Shown piece by piece: positions 8,818 through 17,368 of a DNA stretch of 64,000 nt. Position numbers and translations under genes: made by a program. This stretch comes from Acidithiobacillus ferridurans. Its GTDB lineage: Bacteria; Pseudomonadota; Gammaproteobacteria; Acidithiobacillales; Acidithiobacillaceae. The notes under the pieces are model-generated. The model did no database searches, was not told where the DNA came from, and saw only the letters and a program-made list of their open reading frames with translations. The DNA lies in the NCBI RefSeq assembly GCF_003966655.1, contig NZ_AP018795.1:2621501-2685500 (forward strand). The letters run 5' to 3'. How positions within the stretch are numbered: the stretch's first letter is position 1; the number at the start of each line of letters is the position of its first letter.

Positions 8818-9195
8818 ATGCCTGAAGCACAAGTTGCAGATCTTGTTATAGTCCTTATCGCCGGACCTGAGAATCCCAAGCGATTGCCATCGGCTTTTTT
8901 CCTTGCCGCTACAGCAGCGGCCGCGGAGCAGAATGTGATTATGTACTTCACCGGCCCGGCTACAGAGTTGCTGGGCAAGGGCAAAGCTGAGTCCATCTTT
9001 CCGATGCCAGGCGGGAAGAGCGTAGCGGATTTCATGAAGTTGGCTGAAGATAACGGTGTGCGCATTATCGGCTGCTTGCAATCTCTGGAGCTCAATGGCA
9101 TGACGGCCGATGATCTGAGCAAGCCCATTCCGCTTCTCACCCCCAGTGCAGCGTTACCTTCTTTAGTCGCGGCTGGCCGCGTTCTTACTTGGTGA
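8818..9195 (+). CDS. DsrE/DsrF-like family protein
   Basis: A 125-residue soluble protein of the DsrE/TusD/YrkE-like fold. It shows the pattern of a beta strand (ADLVIVLIAGPE), a helix (LPSAFFLAATAAAAEQ), and a Cys (near residue 87) after a beta strand in VRIIGCLQSLELNGM, the position used for persulfide transfer in sulfurtransferase relatives. The ATG follows AGGAGATTACCAA. Adjacent to doxX and co-oriented. In sulfur oxidisers DsrE proteins act as thiosulfonate or persulfide carriers. Here the partner is unknown, as no tusA or rhodanese gene is beside it. Confidence 0.82.
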   Translation: MPEAQVADLVIVLIAGPENPKRLPSAFFLAATAAAAEQNVIMYFTGPATELLGKGKAESIFPMPGGKSVADFMKLAEDNGVRIIGCLQSLELNGMTADDLSKPIPLLTPSAALPSLVAAGRVLTW

Positions 9196-9432
9196 ACCGA
9201 AGCGCCCAATTTTTAGGCTCCTCGACATTTTGAGTGGGTAAAACAGCATGGCCACCCTGTAGGTTGGGTTGCCTGCTGAGGGAGAGGATGGACCAGGGGG
9301 CCAGCCGACTCGCGCAGTGATTGCTGTGTCGCTAACGATGGTCTGGGATGTGGTCGCCGATATGGCCAGTTACCGTCTATATTTGAAGCCTGCGAAAGAA
9401 ACCAGTTCTTCTGTCTTGTTGAGGACATCAGC

Positions 9433-9623
9433 ATGGATCTCGGCCTGGAGTTGGTGCCCATGCGCTGGGGCTTTTTACCCGGCTGGAGTACCCGTACCCA
9501 CATCCGGCCGATCAATGCGCGGGCCGAGACAGTGGCCACCAACCGCTGTTTCGGGAAGCTTTTAGCGCCAGACGGGCACTGGTACCAGCGGACTGGTATT
9601 TTGAGTGGCCCTTTTGTCGATGA
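9433..9623 (+). pseudogene. SRAP (YedK/HMCES-like) peptidase remnant with frameshift
   Basis: The first frame gives ELVPMRWGFLPGWSTR and PINARAETVATN, a hallmark of SOS-response-associated (DUF159) proteins that crosslink abasic sites in single-stranded DNA. After about 9542 similarity continues in another frame as LFREAFSARRALVPADWYFEW. The catalytic Cys2 region and everything before 'ELVPM' are missing, as is the C-terminal half. It is a fragment of roughly 64 codons from a protein of about 220, and is not functional. Confidence 0.7.
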
Positions 9624-9672
9624 GTGACCTCCATCACCGATGCTGCTTTTGTTGCCATCTGGCCGAAAACGC

Positions 9673-11205
9673 CTATGGCCTCTCCGCCGGGCGCATACCT
9701 ATCACGATGAGTAGGATGGCAACGAAACTCAGCAGGAGAAATGCGAAAGCGTCCTGGATACCAAGCATGGCGGCCTGACGCCCCTGCTCTCTGCCAACGA
9801 TTTGCCAAGCCAGGGGCCCCCTTGTCAACCCTCCAGCCCGCAGATAGCTTTGCAAAGCTGAGTGAAACAGGTTTATGTGGCCACCCATCTGATTCCAGGC
9901 CACCTGCGCCTGCTCCGTAAGAATCGTGGAGACAACGGCAATTCCCACCGATCCTCCCAGGTTGCGCATGAGGTTGAAGATTCCGGAACCAGCCGGCGTA
10001 TGGGCCTTGCTAAGGGTGGTAAACGCCAGGGTGAAAAGTGGGATGGAGACCAAACCCATGCCCAAACCACGCAAAACCCCAGGCCAGACAATCCAGGCTG
10101 GGCTGATCTTCAGGTTGTAACGCAAGCTCAACCAGGTTCCCAGGACACCCAAACTCACACCGGCGATGATCATGAGTCGCGGACTCGCCCCTCGATTTAA
10201 TAGACGCCCGGCAAGCCACATGGAAATCCAGGAACCGATGCCTTGAGGCGCCATTACCAGGCCGGCTGTTTGAGGTTCATAGCCCATATAGCTTTGCAGA
10301 TAGATAGGCAAAACTACCATTGTGCCATAGAGAGCCAAACCAAAAAGGCCTATCCCCAGACTCCCCAGAGTCAATGACCGATCAGCCAGCAGACGCAGAT
10401 CGACTACGGGATCACGCACGCTGAGGCTACGGACCACAAAAAGAAAGAAAGCCAAACTTGCGACCACAGCAGTTGCGACGATGAAACGGGAGCTAAACCA
10501 ATCGTCCTGATCTCCCAGACTCAAAATTAGCTGCAGCCCACCCAAGCCCAAGGTCATCCAGAAAAGCCCCAAGAAATCGAGATGCCGAGGATGATCACTG
10601 CGGCCAAAATCCGGCACATAAAAAAACAACATCAGCAGGGCGATGACGCCAATCGGTAAGTTCACATAAAAGCACCAGCGCCAAGACAGATCTTCCGTCA
10701 GGTAACCACCCAAAACCGGGCCGATAATGGGGCCGAGCATGGTGCCCATACCCAATGTGGCCATAGCGATGCCTCGCTTTTCCCGGGGATAGCTTTGCAC
10801 TAATATCGCCTGACCAACCGGAACAAGAGAGGCGCCAAAGACACCCTGCAAAAACCGCCAAAGGACGATTTCCGGAAGACTATGGGACTGGCCACTCAGT
10901 GCCGAACAGAGCAGAAAACCAGCGATACTCCAAAGAATGAGATGGCGTTGACCAAAACGTTCCACCAGCAGCCCGGTCAGCGGGGTTACTATGACCATCG
11001 CCAGCATATAGGTGGTCAATGCCCAGGTGATCTGATTGCTGTTGGCATGCAGGGAGCCTTCCATATGAGGAAGGGCCACATTGACGATGGTGATGTCCAG
11101 CACATTCAGGATAATGGCTGTCATCACCGCTATCGTGATGGCAAGCAGATGGGGTGTTGGCAAATTCTCCGCGCCTATCGGGTCGGCGTCGGTCGACATC
11201 TCCAT
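9673..11205 (-). CDS. DHA2-family MFS efflux permease (EmrB-like)
   Basis: A 510-residue, 14-helix drug:H+ antiporter. It contains the DHA2 signatures LDITIVNVALPHMEGSL in helix 1, motif A around GLLVERFGQR and motif C GMGTMLGPIIGPVLGG in helix 5. Such pumps export hydrophobic compounds, normally with an EmrA-type membrane-fusion protein, but none is encoded nearby. It is very similar throughout to the permease at 50633-52165 (same length, long identical stretches), so the two are paralogues. The stop of the UspA gene lies 4 bp before its start, so they form an operon. Confidence 0.92.
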   Translation of the reverse strand: MEMSTDADPIGAENLPTPHLLAITIAVMTAIILNVLDITIVNVALPHMEGSLHANSNQITWALTTYMLAMVIVTPLTGLLVERFGQRHLILWSIAGFLLCSALSGQSHSLPEIVLWRFLQGVFGASLVPVGQAILVQSYPREKRGIAMATLGMGTMLGPIIGPVLGGYLTEDLSWRWCFYVNLPIGVIALLMLFFYVPDFGRSDHPRHLDFLGLFWMTLGLGGLQLILSLGDQDDWFSSRFIVATAVVASLAFFLFVVRSLSVRDPVVDLRLLADRSLTLGSLGIGLFGLALYGTMVVLPIYLQSYMGYEPQTAGLVMAPQGIGSWISMWLAGRLLNRGASPRLMIIAGVSLGVLGTWLSLRYNLKISPAWIVWPGVLRGLGMGLVSIPLFTLAFTTLSKAHTPAGSGIFNLMRNLGGSVGIAVVSTILTEQAQVAWNQMGGHINLFHSALQSYLRAGGLTRGPLAWQIVGREQGRQAAMLGIQDAFAFLLLSFVAILLIVIGMRPAERP

Positions 11206-11209
11206 ACGC

Positions 11210-11638
11210 TCAGTTGCGTGCGATGAAAACTGAACAAGGAGCTGATTGGCAGATGGCGAGGGCGACGCTCCCCATCAGGAACTTTGTAATGCCTCGACGA
11301 CCATGGCTACCCAGGATGATAAGATCAGCTTGCTGCCGCGCGATCTCGGCCAAAAGAATGTCGCTGATATGTTTGCCACCTACATCGGTCTCCAGCAGGT
11401 GTGTCTCAATGGTGACCTCTACCTCTGCCGCCCGCTGCACCAGTTTATCCAGCAAGGATTGGCCTTCCTGCCACAGAAACCGGATGGACTCTGGCGTTGC
11501 GTAATAGGCGCCGTAGATATCAACCACAGTGATGACCTGCAGGACCAGTTCATACTCCCGCGCAAGGCTGAACGCACTGGCGACGGCGGCCTCTGAAGCC
11601 TCACTGCCATCAGTGGCCAGTAATATCTTCTTGAACAT
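11210..11638 (-). CDS. Universal stress protein, UspA family
   Basis: A 142-residue Usp-fold protein. FKKILLATDGSEAS opens the first strand and loop, and GSHGRRGITKFLMGSVA supplies the ATP-binding G-x2-G-x9-G-S pattern, so this is a nucleotide-binding type. The ATG at 11638 follows a GAGG site; the longer frame upstream is rejected. It is first in a two-gene operon with the DHA2 pump. The same pairing of uspA with a DHA2 pump recurs at 26.2-28.2 kb. Confidence 0.9.
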   Translation of the reverse strand: MFKKILLATDGSEASEAAVASAFSLAREYELVLQVITVVDIYGAYYATPESIRFLWQEGQSLLDKLVQRAAEVEVTIETHLLETDVGGKHISDILLAEIARQQADLIILGSHGRRGITKFLMGSVALAICQSAPCSVFIARN

Positions 11639-11896
11639 GCAAACCTCATTTTTGGACAACCAAACGCTCTCGCTTTACCTTCACAAAGCATAGCATACAC
11701 GACACGGAAGTTGGTTGACGGCAGTCATCGCCATGAGGCGATAGATTTGGCCTATCGGTGTTTGGCTGACTTGCGCCGCAGTGCCGTTCAGGGGGCTGCG
11801 GTACTGACCATGATCAACATCTGCTTGTCCGGTCTAACTTATGACCCCAACGACCGATGCTCATGCCCCCCTGATGTTTCAAAACTGCAGGGAACC

Positions 11897-12643
11897 CTAA
11901 AACTCCTGACGCGTCGGACGGAACAGGATTTCATTGACGTCCACATCGTCTGGCTGACTTATCGCGTAGCTCACCGCATGGGCAAAGGCGGATGCCGGAA
12001 TGGCTACTTCGTAGACCTTGTGGACGGCCTCGGCAACATCGGGCTCAGTGATGCTGTCCGGCAATTCCGTAGCCACCGCGCCAGGAGAAATGATGGTCGT
12101 GCGAATGTTGTAGGATTTTACCTCCTGGCGCAGGCCCTCGGACAGGGCGCGGACCGCATGTTTGGTCGCCGCATAGACTGCCCCGCCCGCCCGAACTTTG
12201 TGGCCCGCCACCGATGCCACATTGATAATGTGCCCAGACTTTTGCTGCTGCATGTACGGAAGGGCCGCGGCGATACCATAGAGGACGCCCTTAATATTCA
12301 CGTCGATCATCCGATCCCAGTCCTCCACTTTCAGTCGATCCAGGGGGGAACTGGGCATGAGGCCAGCGTTGTTGATCATGACGTCTATCCGGCCAAAGGT
12401 CTTCACCGCACTGTCCACGAGCCGCTGCACCTGTGCCCTTTCGGTCACGTCGGTGACCATCGCCAGTGCCCGCTGACCTTGCTGCTGCAGATGATCGGCC
12501 AAGGATTCAATCCGTTCTCTGCGACGAGCGCCCAAAACCACGATGGCGCCAAGTTCAGCGAGGTGGCGGGCAGTAGCCTCGCCCAGCCCGCTGCTAGCGC
12601 CCGTGATGACCACGACCTTACCTTCGATAGGATGACTCGTCAT
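11897..12643 (-). CDS. Short-chain dehydrogenase/reductase (SDR)
   Basis: A 248-residue classical SDR with the TGASSGLG cofactor loop at residues 14-21, the NNAG motif near 89, catalytic Ser in the VASVAG segment, and the YAATK Tyr/Lys pair near 155-159. Arg residues after the glycine loop (GARRRERI) suggest NADP(H). It ends an operon CMD-AKR-SDR, its start overlapping the aldo/keto reductase stop by 4 bp with GGAGG upstream. The substrate is unknown; the context points to carbonyl reduction. Confidence 0.9.
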   Translation of the reverse strand: MTSHPIEGKVVVITGASSGLGEATARHLAELGAIVVLGARRRERIESLADHLQQQGQRALAMVTDVTERAQVQRLVDSAVKTFGRIDVMINNAGLMPSSPLDRLKVEDWDRMIDVNIKGVLYGIAAALPYMQQQKSGHIINVASVAGHKVRAGGAVYAATKHAVRALSEGLRQEVKSYNIRTTIISPGAVATELPDSITEPDVAEAVHKVYEVAIPASAFAHAVSYAISQPDDVDVNEILFRPTRQEF

Positions 12644-13683
12644 CCGATACCTCCTTGGGGATGTGTGAATACTACATTTCGCGGGATTCGCCCGGTCACC
12701 GGATACTGGGGATCCGTAAACCCTGGAGTCGAAGGGTGCCCAGGCGCAACCCACTGGTCGACCAGCGCCTCGTCCTCAGCATCAAAAGCCTCCTCGAGAG
12801 CGGCCAAGTAGTCCAACCATTGTTCCAGCGTACGGGGACCAACGATCACCGAATCAATCAGGGCGTTATGCAGCACCCAATTGAGGGCGAAATGCCCGAC
12901 CGTGCTCCCTTTCTGAACCGCATGTACCTGGATCCGCTGGGCCAACTGCAAGGATTCGGGACGGAGTTCGGTCTGTTGGATACGCCGGTCTTGACGAGCC
13001 GCACGACTGCCCTCAGGCAATTCCGACAGGTTGAGATATTTCCCGGTGAGTACCCCTCGGGCGAGGGGGCTATAGGGTACAACGCCAACGCCATAGAACT
13101 GGCAGGCAGGGATCAATTCATTCTCTGCCATCCGGTTCATGGCGTTATACAGAGGTTGGGAGGCCGCCGGACGATCGATGCCGAGCGCGTCCGCCAGGTG
13201 CGCGACTTGCGCGAGTCGCCAAGCGCGAAAGTTGGAAACCCCATAGTACCGGATCTTTCCTTGATGCAGCAGATCCGCCAGGGTGCGCATAGTCTCTTCC
13301 AGGGTCGTGCTTTCGTCATCGTGATGCAGGTAATAGAGATCGATGTAGTCCGTGCCGAGGCGCTGAAGACTTTCCTCTACGGCTTTCAGAATATATTTGC
13401 GGGATAGATCAGCGCCGGTTGGACTGTCGATCCCAGATGGGTAACCCACCTTGCTGGCGACCACCCACCGATCCCGTTCTCCACGAATGGCACGCCCAAT
13501 GATCCGCTCGGATTCCCCCTGACTATAGGCATCGGCGGTGTCCAGGAAATTGATCCCGACCTCGCGGGCATGCGCCATGATGTCGCGGGAGACCGTTTCG
13601 GAGCTGATTCCGCCAAACATCATGGCCCCCAGGCACAAGGGAGAAACCTTCAGGCCGCTGCGCCCCAATCGACGATATTCCAT
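12640..13683 (-). CDS. Aldo/keto reductase
   Basis: A 347-residue AKR (TIM barrel, NADPH). The catalytic tetrad is visible: Asp and Tyr in [15 protein letters not shown], Lys in WVVASKVGY, and His in [24 protein letters not shown] and the C-terminal [10 protein letters not shown] match the cofactor loop. The start at 13683 follows AGGAGGAAAC. It is the middle gene of CMD-AKR-SDR: 8 bp after the CMD gene and overlapping the SDR gene by 4 bp, so translation is probably coupled. Likely role is reduction of reactive aldehydes or ketones. Confidence 0.92.
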   Translation of the reverse strand: MEYRRLGRSGLKVSPLCLGAMMFGGISSETVSRDIMAHAREVGINFLDTADAYSQGESERIIGRAIRGERDRWVVASKVGYPSGIDSPTGADLSRKYILKAVEESLQRLGTDYIDLYYLHHDDESTTLEETMRTLADLLHQGKIRYYGVSNFRAWRLAQVAHLADALGIDRPAASQPLYNAMNRMAENELIPACQFYGVGVVPYSPLARGVLTGKYLNLSELPEGSRAARQDRRIQQTELRPESLQLAQRIQVHAVQKGSTVGHFALNWVLHNALIDSVIVGPRTLEQWLDYLAALEEAFDAEDEALVDQWVAPGHPSTPGFTDPQYPVTGRIPRNVVFTHPQGGIG

Positions 13684-13691
13684 GTTTCCTC

Positions 13692-14030
13692 CTATAGTGC
13701 CACTATGCCCGCCGCTACCAGCTCTTGAATCTGGTTGATTGCCGACACGGCGCTGGGCCATCCGGCGTAAAAAGCGAGGTGCGTGATGGCTTCGATGAGT
13801 TCCTCCGACGTCACGCCATTCTCCAGGGCGCGAGGGAAATGAAAGGCCATTTGCTCCGTCTTTCCCAGAGCGACCAACGCTGCACAGGTGATAAGACTGC
13901 GGTCCCGTTTGGACAAGGATGGTCGCTCCCAGATATCGCCGAAAAGCACGGTGTCGGTGATTTCAGCGAGCTTTGGTGCAAGATTGCCGAGGGATTGGCG
14001 ACCGTTTTGCGGGGATTCTTTCGGTGACAT
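13692..14030 (-). CDS. Carboxymuconolactone decarboxylase (CMD) family protein
   Basis: A 112-residue, all-helical CMD-family protein with SKRDRSLITCAALVALGK, FHFPRALENGVTSEELIEAI and HLAFYAGWP, matching gamma-carboxymuconolactone decarboxylase-like proteins. The CxxC of AhpD peroxidases is absent. It heads the CMD-AKR-SDR operon. Its ATG lies inside the ACATG target duplication of the transposon at 14032-17363, so the native ribosome site (AGAAGGAG) and promoter now sit 3.3 kb away at 17374 and beyond. Expression therefore depends on the transposon end or is lost. Confidence 0.85.
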   Translation of the reverse strand: MSPKESPQNGRQSLGNLAPKLAEITDTVLFGDIWERPSLSKRDRSLITCAALVALGKTEQMAFHFPRALENGVTSEELIEAITHLAFYAGWPSAVSAINQIQELVAAGIVAL

Positions 14031-14040
14031 GTGTTACGTC
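14027..14040 (+). repeat. Left transposon terminus with target duplication
   Basis: ACATG (14027-14031) is the target-site duplication. It is followed by TGTTACGTC (14032-14040), the perfect 9-bp inverted partner of GACGTAACA at 17355-17363. TG...CA ends with a 5-bp duplication are characteristic of Tn7/Tn5053/Mu-type DDE transposons. Inner repeats carrying TTATCCCA lie at 14057-14067 and 14094-14106. Confidence 0.88.
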
Positions 14041-14134
14041 CCGCAATAAATTAGGTGCTTTATCCCAAGCTGTTTGAGGTCGAAACGACGGGGTTATCCC
14101 ACGGTCTTTCGGCAAGAACACGCACTCGGAGAAG

Positions 14135-14160
14135 CGCGGGACAGCGATGGCTGTCCCGCG
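14135..14160 (-). terminator. Perfect GC-rich hairpin after the transposon operon
   Basis: CGCGGGACAGC-GATG-GCTGTCCCGCG has an 11-bp perfect stem and a 4-base loop. It lies 14 bp beyond the stop of the last transposon gene in the direction of transcription. There is no T run after it on the minus strand, so it may instead protect the 3' end or block transcription into the CMD gene. Confidence 0.45.
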
Positions 14161-14174
14161 CGGGATGGCTATCG

Positions 14175-14378
14175 TCAGAAGGGCTCTTTCTGCGCTTGAG
14201 GGGGACAGTGCCGGGAGTGGCTTATTTGTCGCCCATAACGGCTTTCCATCAGGCTGGACAATGCCGTGACGAACTGACTCAGGGCCGCCGCCGCTTCATC
14301 GGAGAGATCCGGCGGGAACAGCAGCGACCAGTCTTCCATCAGCGCCTCTGCCTCATCCATTTCGTCATGGGCTTTCAT
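14175..14378 (-). CDS. Small transposon-encoded protein of unknown function
   Basis: A 67-residue acidic, helix-rich protein (M-K-A-H-D-E-M-D-E-A-E start). It begins with a 4-bp overlap of the ATPase stop and is the last gene of the transposon operon. No motif is recognisable. Its size and coupling to the ATPase suggest an accessory or regulatory factor of transposition, but this is inference. Confidence 0.65.
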   Translation of the reverse strand: MKAHDEMDEAEALMEDWSLLFPPDLSDEAAAALSQFVTALSSLMESRYGRQISHSRHCPPQAQKEPF

Positions 14379-15175
14379 CGCAACGCCTCGATAGCCGCTT
14401 GCAGCAGATCATCGGGCAGATGGTTGAGTCCCTTGGGGACGGCCAGACGCAGAGCGGTATGGAGGATGTTGCCGGCCTGCCGGGGGAATCCCTTGGATGC
14501 CTGGCGGAGAAGTTCCAGTCCGGAGTCGGATAACAACGTGTGCTGGCATCCGGCGGATTTCAGGGCGTGCAGGACGAGGGCGGTAAAGCGTTCCCGTTCA
14601 AGGACCGGTGCCAGGCGGATGCGCACCTGGATTCGGCTGGCCAGGGCGGCATAGGGCACCCGGTCCAGGGTCTGGGCCAGATGCGGATGGCCCGCCAGCC
14701 AGACGGTGAGCATGCTCCGGGAATCGAAGGCGAAGTTCAGGAAGGCCGGGAAGTCCCGGAAGAATTCGAGCGGCAGGTTCTGCGCCTCGTCGATGACCCA
14801 GACGGGGAGGACCTGCTTGTGGTCCATCAGGTCATGGATATGCTCCTTGATGTCCTTCCAAAGTTGGGCCCGACGGTAACTGGGTTCGACCCCCAGACTC
14901 CGGGCCAGCCCGCGGTAGATGTCGATCCGTCCGAAGTCCGTATCCGCCTGGTAGATCACCAGATAACGGTGCGGATTCAGCGACGCGGTGAGGCTGCGCA
15001 AGGCCGTGGTCTTGCCCACCCCGGGCTCGCCGGTCAACAGGCCCACGCCAGGAGACTGTAGAAGCCATTGGAAGCGTTCCCGCAAAGGCGCCAGGGCACC
15101 ATCATCCCAGAGCTCCGCCGTATCCTTGTCCAGAGGCAGGCGGGTAAAGCCGAAGTGCTGGAGGACCTGGCTCAT
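14375..15175 (-). CDS. AAA ATPase of TniB/ExeA type, transposition helper
   Basis: A 266-residue P-loop ATPase. Walker A is GEPGVGKTT at residues 49-57, and Walker B is WVIDEAQNLP with Asp129/Glu130. The region AGHPHLAQTL with ASRIQVRIRL fits the sensor and arginine-finger part of TniB/TnsC/ExeA-type AAA+ proteins, which select targets and activate the DDE transposase. Its start overlaps the transposase stop by 4 bp (ATGA) and its end overlaps the next gene likewise, indicating coupled translation. Confidence 0.88.
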   Translation of the reverse strand: MSQVLQHFGFTRLPLDKDTAELWDDGALAPLRERFQWLLQSPGVGLLTGEPGVGKTTALRSLTASLNPHRYLVIYQADTDFGRIDIYRGLARSLGVEPSYRRAQLWKDIKEHIHDLMDHKQVLPVWVIDEAQNLPLEFFRDFPAFLNFAFDSRSMLTVWLAGHPHLAQTLDRVPYAALASRIQVRIRLAPVLERERFTALVLHALKSAGCQHTLLSDSGLELLRQASKGFPRQAGNILHTALRLAVPKGLNHLPDDLLQAAIEALR

Positions 15176-16494
15176 TGCTCATCCTCCCCGTAATACTTCT
15201 TATGGGCGATTTCCACGAGGCTGGTCGAATCGGCAGGCTCTTCCACGGCCGTATCGGCTGCACCCGGCTGATGGCGCTTGCGGTGGGCATTGGCTTCCCG
15301 GTCCAGGGGCGTGGCCCGGCCCAGATCTTCTCCTGCGGCGCTTTCTACAGACACCACCCGGCCGGCATGGGCGTCGACCACGAGGGTGACGGTCTTGCCT
15401 ACCAGCGCATAGGGGACTTCGAAGAACTGCCCCAGATAAGAGACGGTCCCATCCTTGCGCACTTTACGGGGCTCGCGGTGATAAAACAGCGCATCCAGGT
15501 GGGCCGCCTGGATGCCGAGGCTGCGAATCCGGGGCAGGTCCTGCTGGTAGCGGAGCAAGGGCGTCAGGCCCTCCAGACCCCCATGGGGCCGCTGGTGGTA
15601 AACCTGCTCCAGCCAGGCCCACAGCCGCGCATTGAGATCGTCCAGATCGCGGATCCGGCGCGTGTCCAGTTCGGTCAGAAACTGATCGCGGAAGGTCCGG
15701 TGCCAGCGCTCGATCTTCCCTTTGGATTCTGGGGTATAAGGGCGACAGTAGATCAGTGATATCCCCAACCGGGCACAAATCCCTTGCAGGGAGCCCGAGC
15801 GATAGGCGGCCCCGTTATCCACGACCAGCTTATAGGGCGCCCCGCGTTTCAACAGGGCCTGCTTGAGTACTCCTTCGATATCCAGCGCCGTCTCGCCCAG
15901 GCAGAAAGCGCTGTGGGTGATGAGCCGCGAGGCATCATCCATCAGGGAGACCAAATACACTTTGCGCGGCTTTCCGTGGAGGGATATCTGCGGGCCATGC
16001 ATCACGTCGCCATACCAGATGGCGCCGGCACAGTCCGCGACGAAGCTGCGCTTCTCCTCAGGCTCGCTGGCCGCACCCGCCGGTCGGGAGAGCCCATGAC
16101 GCTGTAACAGACGATGGATGGCCGAACGGGAAACCGTGCCCTGGGACACCTGCCCCGTAGACTCCAGGGCCTGCAGGATCTGGAGCAGGGAGCGGCGGGG
16201 ATTCTCCCGCTTCAGCCGGAGAATGGCCTCCTGAATCTCGGCTGCCAGTTTGGATTGCCCCTGATCCCGGCGTGGACGGGGAGACAGCCCGTCGATACTG
16301 TCTTTACGCCAGGCATAGTACCAGCCAGCAATGGTTTTATGGCTCAGACGAGTACGCCTTGAACCGGGAATGGCGTACTCCCGCCCGGCCAGCTCCCATA
16401 GGGTCTTCTGAAACTCTCCGCGTTGCAGGGGCCGACTGATCAGCGGGCCCAGTACGGACAGGCGGAACAGGGCGATGGGGTCGATCTGGGTCAT
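15172..16494 (-). CDS. DDE transposase with rve core (DD35E)
   Basis: A 440-residue transposase. An N-terminal helix-turn-helix region (SHKTIAGWYYAWRKDSIDGL, residues 51-70) precedes an integrase core with Asp163 (YGDVMHG), Asp226 (VVDNGAAY) and Glu262 (KGKIERW), giving exactly 35 residues between the last two. A C-terminal beta-rich domain (YLGQFFEVPYALVGKTVTLV) resembles the Mu/TniA/IstA-type C-terminal barrel. The start at 16494 is chosen for its AAGGAA site; an in-frame start 18 bp upstream is less likely. The core is intact. Confidence 0.9.
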   Translation of the reverse strand: MTQIDPIALFRLSVLGPLISRPLQRGEFQKTLWELAGREYAIPGSRRTRLSHKTIAGWYYAWRKDSIDGLSPRPRRDQGQSKLAAEIQEAILRLKRENPRRSLLQILQALESTGQVSQGTVSRSAIHRLLQRHGLSRPAGAASEPEEKRSFVADCAGAIWYGDVMHGPQISLHGKPRKVYLVSLMDDASRLITHSAFCLGETALDIEGVLKQALLKRGAPYKLVVDNGAAYRSGSLQGICARLGISLIYCRPYTPESKGKIERWHRTFRDQFLTELDTRRIRDLDDLNARLWAWLEQVYHQRPHGGLEGLTPLLRYQQDLPRIRSLGIQAAHLDALFYHREPRKVRKDGTVSYLGQFFEVPYALVGKTVTLVVDAHAGRVVSVESAAGEDLGRATPLDREANAHRKRHQPGAADTAVEEPADSTSLVEIAHKKYYGEDEQ

Positions 16495-16627
16495 GATGGG
16501 CATTCCTTGCAAAAAAAAGGGACCCCCATGCCACCAGAATGGGCTCTGTAATGGCAGTGACTAAAGTGTGTGGGGTCGGTTTTTTATGGGGAAGGCGCTC
16601 GTTTCGCGGAGATCCGCTGCATCCATA

Positions 16628-17179
16628 TCATGGGACGCTGACGGCATGATGGTCGAGCCAGGTCATGATGGCGGAAAGGGACCGTTGCCGGAGCGCTGAC
16701 ACCCAGAAATCGGGCCAGCCCACCGCCCGGCCCCAATCGGGAAAAGCACTGCGCAGGCGAAATTCAAATTCTGCACCGCCACCCTGCAACCATCGCCACC
16801 AGCGGCGGCAGGTGCTGCGGCATGGCGGCGAGGTATCCAACAGGGCCGGGAGACTGCTGATCGCATAGAGGGAAAGGCCCGTCCACAACAGCATCAAGAC
16901 CGTCTGCTGCAATGCCCAACCGTACCAGCGCCGCGGCGCGATGCAGGAAGGCAAGCGGGAACAGGTGTGCCCACAGTTGCGGCAAAAGAAACGGGAGATC
17001 GGAACGGGATTCTCCTGCCCGGAAGTCGTCCGATCGGCCTTGCGGGTGTAATGGCCATGCAGCCAGGGATGGCCAAGGCCACAGTGCGGGCATTGGGTGG
17101 GGCGATAGCGTTCAGAATCTCGGGCCAGGGTGTCGCAGTGATGCTTAAGGGTGGGGATACCTGCTACGATACGATGCAA
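16628..17179 (-). CDS. Zinc-ribbon protein, first gene of the transposon
   Basis: A 183-residue protein with paired cysteines CPHCGLGHPWLHGHY and CRNCGHTCSRLPSC, followed by an aromatic-rich stretch with CRSTCRRWWRWLQGG. The N-terminal half looks like the zinc-binding DNA-recognition part of some transposases, but there is no DDE core. I place the start at TTG 17179 because AGGAGGT lies 8 bases upstream; a longer open frame runs almost to the inverted repeat. It lies within the element with its own ribosome site, 133 bp upstream of the transposase. A DNA-binding role at the ends or target is inferred. Confidence 0.7.
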   Translation of the reverse strand: MHRIVAGIPTLKHHCDTLARDSERYRPTQCPHCGLGHPWLHGHYTRKADRTTSGQENPVPISRFFCRNCGHTCSRLPSCIAPRRWYGWALQQTVLMLLWTGLSLYAISSLPALLDTSPPCRSTCRRWWRWLQGGGAEFEFRLRSAFPDWGRAVGWPDFWVSALRQRSLSAIMTWLDHHAVSVP

Positions 17180-17312
17180 GGGCGGACCTCCTATGGGTTT
17201 GGTTGTCGTGAAAGTCTGGTTCACTTCCCACGATAACAAAGGAGATTCCGCCCTTTCTACATCCTCTGCATCCCACCCTCTACAAGAAGCCGTTCTCCAA
17301 ATCCCTCCGAAT

Positions 17313-17328
17313 GACCGTGGGATAAAGC
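17313..17328 (-). repeat. Right subterminal repeat of the transposon
   Basis: GACCGTGGGATAAAGC is the inverted match of the left repeats: 13 of 13 bases with 14094-14106, and GCTTTATCCCA at 14057-14067. It is a probable transposase binding site, 35 bp inside the right end. Confidence 0.7.
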
Positions 17329-17354
17329 GGCACACTCCTACTCAAATAACGAAA

Positions 17355-17368
17355 GACGTAACAACATG
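17355..17368 (+). repeat. Right transposon terminus with target duplication
   Basis: GACGTAACA (17355-17363) is the exact inverse of the left TGTTACGTC and is followed by ACATG (17364-17368), the second copy of the 5-bp target duplication. Confidence 0.88.

Larger units (their letters stand above)
14032..17363 (-). mobile_element. Complete four-gene Tn7/Mu-type transposon
   Basis: A 3,332-bp element bounded by TGTTACGTC and GACGTAACA and flanked by ACATG on both sides. All four genes are read leftward: zinc-ribbon protein, DD35E transposase, AAA ATPase and a 67-residue protein. The last three overlap by 4 bp each. Subterminal repeats TTATCCCACGGTC (14094-14106) and GACCGTGGGATAA (17313-17325) are exact inverted copies, and a further GCTTTATCCCA copy sits at 14057. 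Multiple terminal transposase sites are typical of Tn7-like elements. No cargo gene is evident. Intact frames and a perfect target duplication indicate a recent, possibly active insertion. Confidence 0.88.

Noticed and set aside
11711-12811. 366-codon plus-strand open frame
   Set aside because: Antisense to the SDR gene with its TGASSGLG and YAATK motifs.
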